From: Clostridia bacterium
GTDB taxonomy: Bacteria; Bacillota; Clostridia; Christensenellales; Borkfalkiaceae
Length of the DNA: 17,521 bases
NCBI GenBank assembly: GCA_900767495.1
Contig: CAAFZH010000066.1
Coordinates: forward strand, 1-17,521
Reading direction: 5' to 3'
Under the pieces are notes generated by a model, which had not been told where the DNA came from, made no database searches, and saw nothing but the letters and a program-made list of their open reading frames with translations. Position numbers and translations under genes: made by a program. Positions 7,471 through 14,910 of this stretch are shown here, one piece after another. The stretch's first letter is position 1; each line of letters starts with the position of its first letter.

Positions 7471-8481
7471 TCAGGTTTTAGCGTAAACCTCTTTGTAAAC
7501 CTTTTCGGCTATTTCGTTGTAAGCGATTTTTCCGTGCTCTACTCTTTGCGTAAGTTCGCCCGCGTTTTGCATTACGTCCTGCAGGTTGTTAAACGCTTTT
7601 TCGGTCATAGCCATTTCGGTAACCCACGCGTCTATTTCCTTATAACTTTTCAGCGCGACGGAAACCGAATTGAGCGAAGTATCGGGGAATTGTTTAAGCA
7701 AACTTTCCGCAACCGTTTTTTCGTCCGTTTCGCCTAAATATTTTATCGCCTTTTGCATAGCGCGCAAAAATTTTTCTATCACGGTCTTATTTTTCTCGAT
7801 ATAACTTTCGAGCGCCATAAAAGCGGTGTAGGGTATTTCGCCGCTTTCTTTTCCTACGCTCGCCACTATATATCCTTTACCCGCCGCCTGATATTCGCTT
7901 GCGGTAGGCTCGAAAAGCGTGGTATAGTCGCCCGTGCCGCCGTCAAAAGACGGACCCATCAGGTTAAACGCTATATCGTTGTTTAAAGTTACGTTTTCGC
8001 CGTTTTTAAGTCCGTGTTTGTTTACCACGTATTCAAATGTCATAGCGGGTACGCCGCCCGTTCTGCCGGCGAGTATTTCTTTGCCTTTAAGGTTTTCCCA
8101 TTTGAAATCGGGTTCGGCTTTGCGCGAAACCAGAAACGAACCGTCGCGCTTGGTAAGTTGCCCGAATACTCTCGGGTAGTCCTTTTTGCCTTCGAGATAA
8201 ACGTAAGTCGCAGCCTCTACGCCCATAAGACCTATATCCGCGCCGCCGGACAAAATCGCAGTCATCGACTTATCCGCGCCGCCGCCGTTCGTAAGTTCTA
8301 TTTTAATTCCCTCCGCATCGAAAAATCCGTTTTCCACCGCTATGTAAAGCGGTGCGTAAAAAATCGAGTGCGTAACCTCGTTGAGTCTTATAACGGTTTT
8401 TTCGTCCGTTTGTTTTTTGCACGCGTTAAGCGGCAGGCAGAGCGCGCATATCGCTAATACGGCGCATATAAATTTTTTCAT
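7471..8481 (-). CDS. ABC importer substrate-binding lipoprotein, SsuA/NMT1-THI5-like
   Basis: The 336-residue protein begins with a lipoprotein signal peptide: two lysines, a hydrophobic core, then the lipobox LNAC with acylated Cys at position 21, followed by a KKQTDEK linker. The mature part has the SsuA/THI5-like (periplasmic-binding type 2) pattern: APLYIAVENGFFDAEGIKIE near residues 44-63, GGGADKSMTAILSGGADIGL, and a central LFEPTASEYQAAGKG. Such proteins bind sulfonates, taurine, nitrate, pyrimidine thiamine precursors or related small molecules; no feature decides between them. The start has a strong AAGGAG site eight bases upstream. It is the first gene of the operon, so binding protein, ATPase and permease are transcribed in that order. 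No TPP riboswitch is seen upstream, which weakens but does not exclude a thiamine-precursor role. Confidence 0.93.
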   Translation of the reverse strand: MKKFICAVLAICALCLPLNACKKQTDEKTVIRLNEVTHSIFYAPLYIAVENGFFDAEGIKIELTNGGGADKSMTAILSGGADIGLMGVEAATYVYLEGKKDYPRVFGQLTKRDGSFLVSRKAEPDFKWENLKGKEILAGRTGGVPAMTFEYVVNKHGLKNGENVTLNNDIAFNLMGPSFDGGTGDYTTLFEPTASEYQAAGKGYIVASVGKESGEIPYTAFMALESYIEKNKTVIEKFLRAMQKAIKYLGETDEKTVAESLLKQFPDTSLNSVSVALKSYKEIDAWVTEMAMTEKAFNNLQDVMQNAGELTQRVEHGKIAYNEIAEKVYKEVYAKT

Positions 8482-8512
8482 TGCAATCTCCTTTAAAGTC
8501 GCAGGCGTTTTG

Positions 8513-8525
8513 TCGAAAATTTCGA
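8513..8525. repeat. Small perfect palindrome in the importer leader
   Basis: TCGAAA-A-TTTCGA is a 13-base perfect palindrome located about 32-44 bases upstream of the binding-protein ATG. It could be an operator, but such short AT-rich palindromes also occur by chance. Confidence 0.3.
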
Positions 8526-8553
8526 AAAAATTTGCGCCGACGGCTATATAATT

Positions 8554-8583
8554 ATCTTATGCCCGTTTACTTTTAATTGACAA
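8554..8583 (-). promoter_or_regulatory. Possible promoter of the ABC importer operon
   Basis: On the minus strand TTGTCA (8583-8578) is followed after 18 bp by TAAGAT (8559-8554). The -35 box would be the reverse complement of the valS -35 region, since TTGACAA reads TTGTCAA on the other strand. Matches are 5/6 and 4/6, so this is a candidate only. It would give a leader of about 65 nt containing the palindrome at 8513-8525. Confidence 0.3.
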
Positions 8584-8605
8584 TATCGGGTAAATAGTAT
8601 ATAAT
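8577..8605 (+). promoter_or_regulatory. Consensus sigma-A promoter for valS
   Basis: TTGACA at 8577-8582 and TATAAT at 8600-8605 are separated by exactly 17 bp: both hexamers are perfect. Transcription would start near 8612, giving a leader of about 80 nt. That is too short for a T-box, and no T-box sequence is present. The valS ribosome binding site GGAGA is at 8678-8682. Confidence 0.9.
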
Positions 8606-8692
8606 AAGAAACAGTCGTACAATTCTAAATTTATTCAGTCGCTGTGAAACTCTCGTTTTACGGTTATTATTACTATCGGAGAAAATTCAGTT

Positions 8693-11326
8693 ATGGAAGA
8701 AATGTCAAAGACTTACGAACCCAAATCGTTTGAAAGCAGAATATACGCGGAATGGGAAAACGCCGAGGCTTTTAAAGCCACGCCCAACCCCGATAAAGTT
8801 CCGTTCACAATAGTTATTCCGCCGCCGAACGTAACGGGGCAACTCCATATTGGGCACGCTCTGGACGAGTCTATTCAGGACAGTATCATTCGTTTCAAGC
8901 GTATGCAGGGATACGAGGCGTTGTGGCTCCCGGGGACGGATCACGCGTCTATCGCTACCGAAATCAAAGTCGTGGATATGCTCAAAAGCGAAGGTCTTTC
9001 CAAAGAGCAAGTCGGAAGGGAAGGCTTTTTAAAGCGCGCCTGGGAATGGAAAGAAAAATACGGCGGCAGGATAGTCGAGCAGTTAAAATGCCTCGGCGCG
9101 TCCTGCGATTGGTCGCGTCTTGCGTTCACTATGGACGAAAAATGTTCCAAAGCCGTTAAAGAAGTGTTTGTCAACCTCTATAACAAGGGTCTTATTTATC
9201 AGGGTAAACGCATAGTAAACTGGTGTCCCACGTGTAAAACCGCGCTTTCGGACGCGGAAGTGGAATACAGCGAAGAGCCGTCCTTCCTCTGGCATATAAG
9301 ATATTATTTCAAGGATAGCGATAAGTATATCGTCGTTGCGACCACTCGTCCCGAAACGCTGCTCGGCGATACCGCCGTGGCTGTTAATCCTTCGGACGAA
9401 AGGTATGCCGACCTCATAGGTAAAACGCTAATTCTCCCCGTAGTCAACAGGGAAATTCCGCTTATTGCCGACAACTACGTAGATAAATCGTTCGGTACGG
9501 GTGCGGTTAAAATAACCCCCGCGCACGATCCCAACGACTTCGAAGTGGGTTTAAGGCATAATCTCGAAGTTATACGCGTTATCGGCGACGACGGCAAGAT
9601 GAACGACCTGGCGGGCAAATATGCCGGTATGGACAGATACGAGTGCAGAAAACTTATAGTCGAAGAACTCGAAAAACTCGGCAACCTCGAAAAAATCGAA
9701 CCGCACGCGCATAACGTAGGGCATTGTTATCGTTGCCACGATACGGTAGAACCGACCGTTTCCAAACAATGGTTCGTTAAAATGGAACCGCTCGCAAAAC
9801 CCGCTATAAGCGCGGTAAGAAGAAAGAGTATTAAGTTTACCCCCGCGAGATTTACCAAAATCTACTATAACTGGATGGAAAACATCAAAGACTGGTGTAT
9901 TTCGCGTCAACTTTGGTGGGGACACAGGATTCCCGCATATTACTGTAACGACTGCGGCGAAATGGTCGTCGATAAAAACGAACCTTCGGTATGCCCCAAG
10001 TGCGGCGGCAAATCGTTCAGACAGGACGAGGACGTTCTCGATACGTGGTTCAGTTCCGCACTCTGGCCGTTCTCCACGCTCGGTTACCCCGACGATACCG
10101 AAGATTTAAAATATTTCTATCCAACCGACGTTCTGGTTACGGGTTACGATATAATTTTCTTCTGGGTTGCGCGAATGATCTTCAGCGGAATAGAGCATAC
10201 GGGCAGAATACCGTTTAAAGACGTGCTTATTCACGGCATAGTCCGCGATTCGCAGGGCAGAAAAATGAGTAAGTCGCTCGGCAACGGAATAGATCCGCTC
10301 GTTATAATCGACGAGTACGGCGCGGACACTTTAAGGTATTGCCTGCTCAACGGTATTTCCGCAGGTAACGATATTCGTTATTCGCCCGAAAAATTAGAGG
10401 GTTGCCGCAACTATATCAATAAGATCTGGAACGCGTCGCGTTTCGTACTTATGAATCTTGAAGGCAGAAACATAAAAACCGATCTTTCCGAATGTAAATT
10501 GTCCGCTGCGGATAAATGGATACTTTCCAAACTCAACGGCGTCGTAAAAGACGTAACCGTTAATATGGAAAAATACGAGATAGGTCTTGCCTGCGCCGCA
10601 TTACAGGATTTCGTATGGTCGGATTTTTGCGACTGGTACATCGAACTTTGCAAACCCGCGCTTTACGGCGACGACGACGCTAAAAAAGACGACGTCGCAA
10701 GCGTTTTATGCGCGGTGCTAACCGATACGCTTAAACTTCTTCATCCGTTTATACCTTTCGTAACGGAAGAGATTTATTCGCATATTCCCAATGCGGAAGG
10801 TATGCTTATCCGCGCGCCGTTCCCCAAGTACAACGCGCGCAGGGCGTATCGTAAGGACAGGGCTGTTATAGAAAAAGTAAAGGAAATGATTAAGGCTCTT
10901 CGTAACGTGAAAACCGAAACGGGCGCCGCACCTTCGACTAAAATAGATATTTACGTCGTAACGGATGATAAAAAACTTATTAACGATAACAAAATTTATC
11001 TTAATCGCCTCGTAAACGTAAAGGAAATTAAATTCGTAAACGCTAAAGAGGATATCCGCGAAAAGGTGGTTTCCAAAATACTCGACGGAATAGAAATTTA
11101 CGTTCCCCTCGGCGAACTGGTAGATTACGACAAGGAAATTTTAAGACTTAAAGGCGAACTCGAAAAAGCCGAAAACGAAATTGCCAGGGCAAACGGCAAA
11201 CTTTCCAACCAGGGTTTCGTTGCAAAAGCGCCTAAAGCGTTAATTGACGGCGAAAAGGCTAAAGTTGTTAAGTTTACCGAAATTAAAGAAAAAATATTGG
11301 CAAGCATTGCCGAACTTGAAAATTAA
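8693..11326 (+). CDS. valS: Valyl-tRNA synthetase
   Basis: This class I synthetase charges tRNA-Val in the cytosol. The 877-residue length is normal for bacterial ValRS. Visible marks are PPPNVTGQLHIGHALDES with the HIGH box at 52-55, WLPGTDHASIATE soon after, the CP1 editing domain (VVATTRPETLLGDTAVAVNP and GTGAVKITPAHDPNDFEVG), cysteine pairs in CYRCHD and in YYCNDCGE...CPKCGG, the DTWFSSALWPFSTLG block, and the KMSKS loop at 524-528. The anticodon-binding domain follows (SKLNGVVKDV, FVWSDFCDWYIEL), then the C-terminal ValRS coiled-coil arm from about residue 810. The ATG at 8693 is 11 bases after GGAG; the ATG three codons later is too far from it. Its own consensus promoter lies upstream, and no T-box regulates it here. 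Confidence 0.98.
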   Translation: MEEMSKTYEPKSFESRIYAEWENAEAFKATPNPDKVPFTIVIPPPNVTGQLHIGHALDESIQDSIIRFKRMQGYEALWLPGTDHASIATEIKVVDMLKSEGLSKEQVGREGFLKRAWEWKEKYGGRIVEQLKCLGASCDWSRLAFTMDEKCSKAVKEVFVNLYNKGLIYQGKRIVNWCPTCKTALSDAEVEYSEEPSFLWHIRYYFKDSDKYIVVATTRPETLLGDTAVAVNPSDERYADLIGKTLILPVVNREIPLIADNYVDKSFGTGAVKITPAHDPNDFEVGLRHNLEVIRVIGDDGKMNDLAGKYAGMDRYECRKLIVEELEKLGNLEKIEPHAHNVGHCYRCHDTVEPTVSKQWFVKMEPLAKPAISAVRRKSIKFTPARFTKIYYNWMENIKDWCISRQLWWGHRIPAYYCNDCGEMVVDKNEPSVCPKCGGKSFRQDEDVLDTWFSSALWPFSTLGYPDDTEDLKYFYPTDVLVTGYDIIFFWVARMIFSGIEHTGRIPFKDVLIHGIVRDSQGRKMSKSLGNGIDPLVIIDEYGADTLRYCLLNGISAGNDIRYSPEKLEGCRNYINKIWNASRFVLMNLEGRNIKTDLSECKLSAADKWILSKLNGVVKDVTVNMEKYEIGLACAALQDFVWSDFCDWYIELCKPALYGDDDAKKDDVASVLCAVLTDTLKLLHPFIPFVTEEIYSHIPNAEGMLIRAPFPKYNARRAYRKDRAVIEKVKEMIKALRNVKTETGAAPSTKIDIYVVTDDKKLINDNKIYLNRLVNVKEIKFVNAKEDIREKVVSKILDGIEIYVPLGELVDYDKEILRLKGELEKAENEIARANGKLSNQGFVAKAPKALIDGEKAKVVKFTEIKEKILASIAELEN

Positions 11327-11328
11327 AC

Positions 11329-11362
11329 CGTATTCCGCCTCGCTTTGGCGAGGCGGAATACG
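11329..11362 (+). other. Perfect 15-bp hairpin between valS and rnj, no T-tract
   Basis: The left arm CGTATTCCGCCTCGC (11329-11343) and right arm GCGAGGCGGAATACG (11348-11362) pair fully around a TTTG loop. The hairpin starts 3 bp after the valS stop. No T-run follows on either strand, so it is not a standard intrinsic terminator. It could mark an mRNA processing or 3'-end stabilising site. A second small hairpin, GCGGC-GTTT-GCCGC (11369-11382), abuts the rnj Shine-Dalgarno. Confidence 0.85.
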
Positions 11363-11392
11363 ATAAACGCGGCGTTTGCCGCAAGGAGCAGA

Positions 11393-13045
11393 ATGAAAGA
11401 AAAAAACAGTTTAAAAGTACGCTTTCTCGGCGGAGTAGGCGAAATAGGAAAGAATATGACCGCGCTCGAATACGGCAGGGACATTATCGTAATCGACGCG
11501 GGACTTACTTTCCCGAGCGCGGAAATGCCTGGTATAGATCTCGTCGTACCCGATATCAGTTATCTCGTTCAGAATAAAGACAGGGTACGCGGAATAGTTT
11601 TAACGCACGGACACGAGGATCATATCGGCGGACTTCCGTACGTAATAAAAGAATTGAACGTTCCCGTATACGGAACGAAACTAACGCTTATGCTTTGCGA
11701 GCATAAACTTAAAGAACAAAGATTACCCGATTATATGCTTAACTGCGTAAGTTCGGGTTCGCAGGTCAAACTCGGCTGCTTTACGGTCGAATTTATTCAC
11801 GTAAACCACTCGATTCCAGGCAGTTGCGCGCTTGCGATAAACACTCCCGTAGGCACGGTTTTCCATTCGGGCGACTTTAAAATAGATTTAACGCCTATAA
11901 ACGGCGAAATGATAGACCTTCCGCGTATATCCGAAATAGGTAAAAGGGGCGTAACGCTTTTACTCTGCGAATCCACAAACGTGGAGCAGGAAGGTTACAC
12001 TATGAGCGAACACGTGGTAGGCGAAACTCTCGACAGATTGTTCGCCGATAACGTTAAGCGCAGAATTATCGTCGCTACTTTCGCAACAAACGTGCATAGA
12101 CTACAGCAGATAGTAAATCTTGCCATGAAACATCGCAGAAAAATCGCGTTTTCTGGCAGAAGCATGTTAAACGTAGTGGAGGCGGCTTCCAAGGTTGGAG
12201 AAATTTTCGTTCCGCAGGATATAGTTGTCGACATAGAAAAGATAAAGAGTGTTGCCGATAAAGATCTCGTCATCGTGTCAACCGGCAGTCAGGGCGAGCC
12301 GATGAGCGCGCTTACCCGTATGGCCGCGGGTGAATACAATCAGGTTCAGGTCGGTTCTAACGACACGATAATTATTTCCGCATCTCCCATTCCCGGTAAC
12401 GAGAGGAGCATTTATCAGGTTATTAACAATCTTTACAGAAAGGGTGCTGAAGTAGTTTATAAGTCGATTACTAAGATACACGTTTCGGGGCACGCCTGCC
12501 AGGAAGAACTTAAAATTTTGCACACGCTTTTAAAACCGAAATTTTTTATTCCCGTACACGGCGAATACAGACATTTAAAAAAGCATTGCACTTTAAGCAG
12601 GCAACTCGGCATGCGGGACTCCAATATGCTTATTGCCGAAATAGGCGACACCGTGGAAGTTACTTCAAAGACGATGAAAAAGGTCGAGCGTTTCCCGTCG
12701 GGTACGCGCTATATAGACGGACTTTCTATCGACGATACCGAAACCGTAGTTCGCGACAGAAAACGTCTTGCCGAAGACGGACTTATAGTCGCAGTCTGCT
12801 GTATCGACGAAGATACCGGTAATATGTTGCAGGACCCCGATCTTATCGTTAAAGGCTCGCTTTTGTCCGACGCACAGATTCAGGAGGCAAAAAAGGTCGT
12901 TGCCAAAGCCGTTTTATCGTTTGACGTAAAATCGGTTGGCGATAACAGCGAAATTCGCAATCATATCAGAAAATGCTTGCGTAATTACGTTTTCCGTCAG
13001 ACCAAGAAAAACCCCATGATAATACCCGTTATTACCGAAGTATAA
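11393..13045 (+). CDS. rnj: Ribonuclease J
   Basis: RNase J is a 5'-3' exo- and endoribonuclease central to mRNA decay and rRNA maturation in Gram-positive bacteria. The 550-residue product has the metallo-beta-lactamase/beta-CASP fold: LTHGHEDHIGG gives the zinc ligands H72, H74, D76 and H77; HVNHSIPGSCALAI and VFHSGDFKID supply further ligands; STGSQGEPMSALTRMA and HVSGHACQEEL are the beta-CASP motifs, and FIPVHGEYRHLKKH follows. The frame is open back to a TTG at 11345, but the ATG at 11393 has an AAGGAG site at 11383-11388 and gives the normal N-terminus, while the extra 16 codons would read through the hairpins. Whether it corresponds to RNase J1 or J2 cannot be decided. It is the first of four genes with short gaps or overlaps; its stop overlaps the next start by one base (TAATG). 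Confidence 0.96.
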   Translation: MKEKNSLKVRFLGGVGEIGKNMTALEYGRDIIVIDAGLTFPSAEMPGIDLVVPDISYLVQNKDRVRGIVLTHGHEDHIGGLPYVIKELNVPVYGTKLTLMLCEHKLKEQRLPDYMLNCVSSGSQVKLGCFTVEFIHVNHSIPGSCALAINTPVGTVFHSGDFKIDLTPINGEMIDLPRISEIGKRGVTLLLCESTNVEQEGYTMSEHVVGETLDRLFADNVKRRIIVATFATNVHRLQQIVNLAMKHRRKIAFSGRSMLNVVEAASKVGEIFVPQDIVVDIEKIKSVADKDLVIVSTGSQGEPMSALTRMAAGEYNQVQVGSNDTIIISASPIPGNERSIYQVINNLYRKGAEVVYKSITKIHVSGHACQEELKILHTLLKPKFFIPVHGEYRHLKKHCTLSRQLGMRDSNMLIAEIGDTVEVTSKTMKKVERFPSGTRYIDGLSIDDTETVVRDRKRLAEDGLIVAVCCIDEDTGNMLQDPDLIVKGSLLSDAQIQEAKKVVAKAVLSFDVKSVGDNSEIRNHIRKCLRNYVFRQTKKNPMIIPVITEV

Positions 13046-13677
13046 TGAACGATTACGCTAAAAATCTCGTACTTATAAACGCCGAAAAAACGCTTGATAA
13101 AAGATTGCTCGAAATGCGCGATAAGTACAGAGAAAACGGAATACCTACCATTTTAACGGAAAGTTTAAACGAACTTGTTTTACTTTCGAGCGCGTTAAAA
13201 CCAAAAAAAATACTCGAACTAGGCACTTCGGTTGGGTGTTCGGGTATCGCGCTTTTGCTCGCGAGTAAAGGTGCGACTTTATATACCGTTGAAAAATTTT
13301 CCGCGGCGGCAGACGCCGCCGCGGAAAATTTTAAAAAATTCGAACTTGAGAGCAGGGTAAAGCAATTCGTCGGCGACGCGATCGAGGTTATCGACAAGGT
13401 GGGCGACGGTTTCGATTTTGTTTTTCTTGATTGTAACAAGTCAAAATATAAAGATTTATTTCCTAAAATTAAAAACGTACTCGTAAGCGGAGGCGTGTTG
13501 TTTGCAGATAACGTTTTTTATCGCGGCTACGTTACGGGCGAGGTAAAAGCACCACACAGACAAAACACCATAAAAAACAATATGCGCGAATTTTTAAGAC
13601 TGATTACTTCCGACGAAGATTTTATTACTACTCTTTCTGATATCGGCGACGGTATAAGCGTGTCCTATAAAAAATAA
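13045..13677 (+). CDS. trmR: TrmR-like tRNA 5-hydroxyuridine methyltransferase (YrrM/COMT family)
   Basis: The 210-residue protein belongs to the O-methyltransferase (COMT-like) family: motif I LELGTSVGCS at 57-66, acidic E83 at the end of strand 2, FVFLDCNKSKY with metal-ligand candidate D129, and ADNVFYRG with D155-N156 as the second metal pair. In Bacillus subtilis the family member YrrM (TrmR) methylates ho5U to mo5U at wobble position 34 of several tRNAs and sits beside U32-family genes that make ho5U. The same pair is present here, which raises confidence in this role over a generic small-molecule catechol methyltransferase. The ATG overlaps the rnj stop by 1 bp and has no clear Shine-Dalgarno, so translation is likely coupled. 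An 18-bp perfect inverted repeat lies within codons 83-96. Confidence 0.8.
   Translation: MNDYAKNLVLINAEKTLDKRLLEMRDKYRENGIPTILTESLNELVLLSSALKPKKILELGTSVGCSGIALLLASKGATLYTVEKFSAAADAAAENFKKFELESRVKQFVGDAIEVIDKVGDGFDFVFLDCNKSKYKDLFPKIKNVLVSGGVLFADNVFYRGYVTGEVKAPHRQNTIKNNMREFLRLITSDEDFITTLSDIGDGISVSYKK
13293..13332. repeat. 18-bp perfect inverted repeat inside trmR coding sequence
   Basis: AAAATTTTCCGCGGCGGC (13293-13310) and GCCGCCGCGGAAAATTTT (13315-13332) are exact reverse complements around the 4-nt loop AGAC. The hairpin encodes the residues KFSAAADAAAENF of the methyltransferase. The right arm is followed by A, not T, so it is not an intrinsic terminator on the + strand. Confidence 0.95.
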
Positions 13678-13685
13678 ATTTTGAT

Positions 13686-14903
13686 ATGAACGATAATATT
13701 AAAGTAGAATTGCTCGCGCCTGCGGGCAACTTTTCAAAACTGAAAACCGCTGTTTATTATGGCGCAAATGCGGTGTATATGGGAGGTAAAGAGTTTTCCC
13801 TGCGCGCGCTTTCGGATAATTTTACCGATGAGGAGATTATTAAAGCCGTAGAATATGCACATAATAAAAACGTAAAAGTTTACGTAACCGTAAATATTTT
13901 CGCGAGAAACGCAGATCTTGATAAAGCCGCCGAATATTTTAAATTTTTATATTCGGCAGGCGTAGACGCGGTGCTTATTACCGATATCGGCTTGATTTCG
14001 CTTTGTAAATCGGTTGCGCCCGCTTTGCCGATTCATATTTCCACGCAGGCTAATACGCTCAATAAATTTGCCGTTAAAGCGTGGCATAATATGGGAGCGG
14101 AAAGGGTAGTGCTTGCAAGAGAACTTTCATTAAAGGAAGTTAAAGAAATTCACGAGTTTTGCCCCGCCGTTGAACTCGAGGCATTCGCGCACGGCGCAAT
14201 GTGTATTTCATATAGCGGCAGGTGTCTTTTATCGAATTATCTGAACGGTCGCGACGCAAATCGCGGCGAGTGCGTTCAGGCGTGCAGGTGGAGTTACGAA
14301 ATTCGCGAGAGTAATAAAGGCGGCGATTTTTACCCGATTGAGCAGGACGAAAAAGGCACTTATATTTTAAACAGTAAAGACCTTAATATGATTTCGCATA
14401 TAGGCGAAATGTTAAAAAGCGGAATAGTATCGCTTAAAATCGAAGGCAGAATGAAGAGCGAATACTACTTGGCGACGGTAGTAAACGCCTATCGCCGCGC
14501 TATCGACGAATTTTTAAAAATCGGCGATAGTTACTGCAAAAATACAAGTTTTTACGACGAATTGAAAAAGACTAATCATCGCGCTTTTACCACCGCTTAC
14601 AACTTCGGCGATAACGCAGAAACGGTAAATTACGCCGATACGCAATCGTCGGGCGAAAGGCAGTTTATAGCCGTCGTCGAAGATTGCGCTGAAGGGTTTA
14701 TAACCGTGGAAATGCGCAACAGGTTTAAAGTCGGCGACGAACTCGAAGTGCTTTCACCGTCTGAAAACTTCAATAAAAAATTCGTCGTTACCGAAATTTT
14801 CGACGAAGAGGGAAATTCGGTAACGGACGCTAAAATAGTTCAGCAAAAATTAAAAATCGCATGTCCTTTCGTTTTGTGCGAAGGAGATATTTTGCGCAGA
14901 TAA
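13686..14903 (+). CDS. trhP: U32-family protein, tRNA 5-hydroxyuridine synthesis (TrhP-like)
   Basis: The 405-residue protein begins LLAPAGNFSKLKTAVYYGAN, the classic N-terminus of peptidase U32 proteins, and contains the U32 signature EAFAHGAMCISYSGRCLLS at 165-183. Cysteines C173, C180, C196 and C200 are candidates for an iron-sulfur cluster, as found in other U32 members. Despite the family name, characterised relatives such as E. coli TrhP (YegQ) and B. subtilis YrrN/YrrO hydroxylate U34 of tRNAs, using prephenate-derived chemistry. Immediate linkage to the TrmR-like methyltransferase supports that role: TrhP makes ho5U and TrmR methylates it. The C-terminal part (residues 330-400, FKVGDELEVLSP) is a small beta domain common to this family. 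Only one U32 gene is seen; B. subtilis has two. The start at 13686 lacks a clear ribosome binding site, 8 bp after trmR. Confidence 0.85.
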   Translation: MNDNIKVELLAPAGNFSKLKTAVYYGANAVYMGGKEFSLRALSDNFTDEEIIKAVEYAHNKNVKVYVTVNIFARNADLDKAAEYFKFLYSAGVDAVLITDIGLISLCKSVAPALPIHISTQANTLNKFAVKAWHNMGAERVVLARELSLKEVKEIHEFCPAVELEAFAHGAMCISYSGRCLLSNYLNGRDANRGECVQACRWSYEIRESNKGGDFYPIEQDEKGTYILNSKDLNMISHIGEMLKSGIVSLKIEGRMKSEYYLATVVNAYRRAIDEFLKIGDSYCKNTSFYDELKKTNHRAFTTAYNFGDNAETVNYADTQSSGERQFIAVVEDCAEGFITVEMRNRFKVGDELEVLSPSENFNKKFVVTEIFDEEGNSVTDAKIVQQKLKIACPFVLCEGDILRR

Positions 14904-14910
14904 GGTAATT

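Noticed and set aside
8482..8576. TPP riboswitch ahead of the importer operon, which would identify a thiamine-precursor transporter.
   Set aside because: The conserved CUGAGA and associated core sequences are absent on the minus strand.
8606..8692. T-box riboswitch ahead of valS.
   Set aside because: The leader is only about 80 nt and contains no T-box consensus or terminator/antiterminator pair.
11345..11392. TTG at 11345 as the rnj start.
   Set aside because: It lies in the loop of the 15-bp hairpin, while the ATG at 11393 has AAGGAG and gives the standard RNase J length.
13293..13332. Transposon end or intrinsic terminator reading of the inverted repeat in trmR.
   Set aside because: The reading frame is intact across it, there is no T-tract, and no target duplication or transposase is present.
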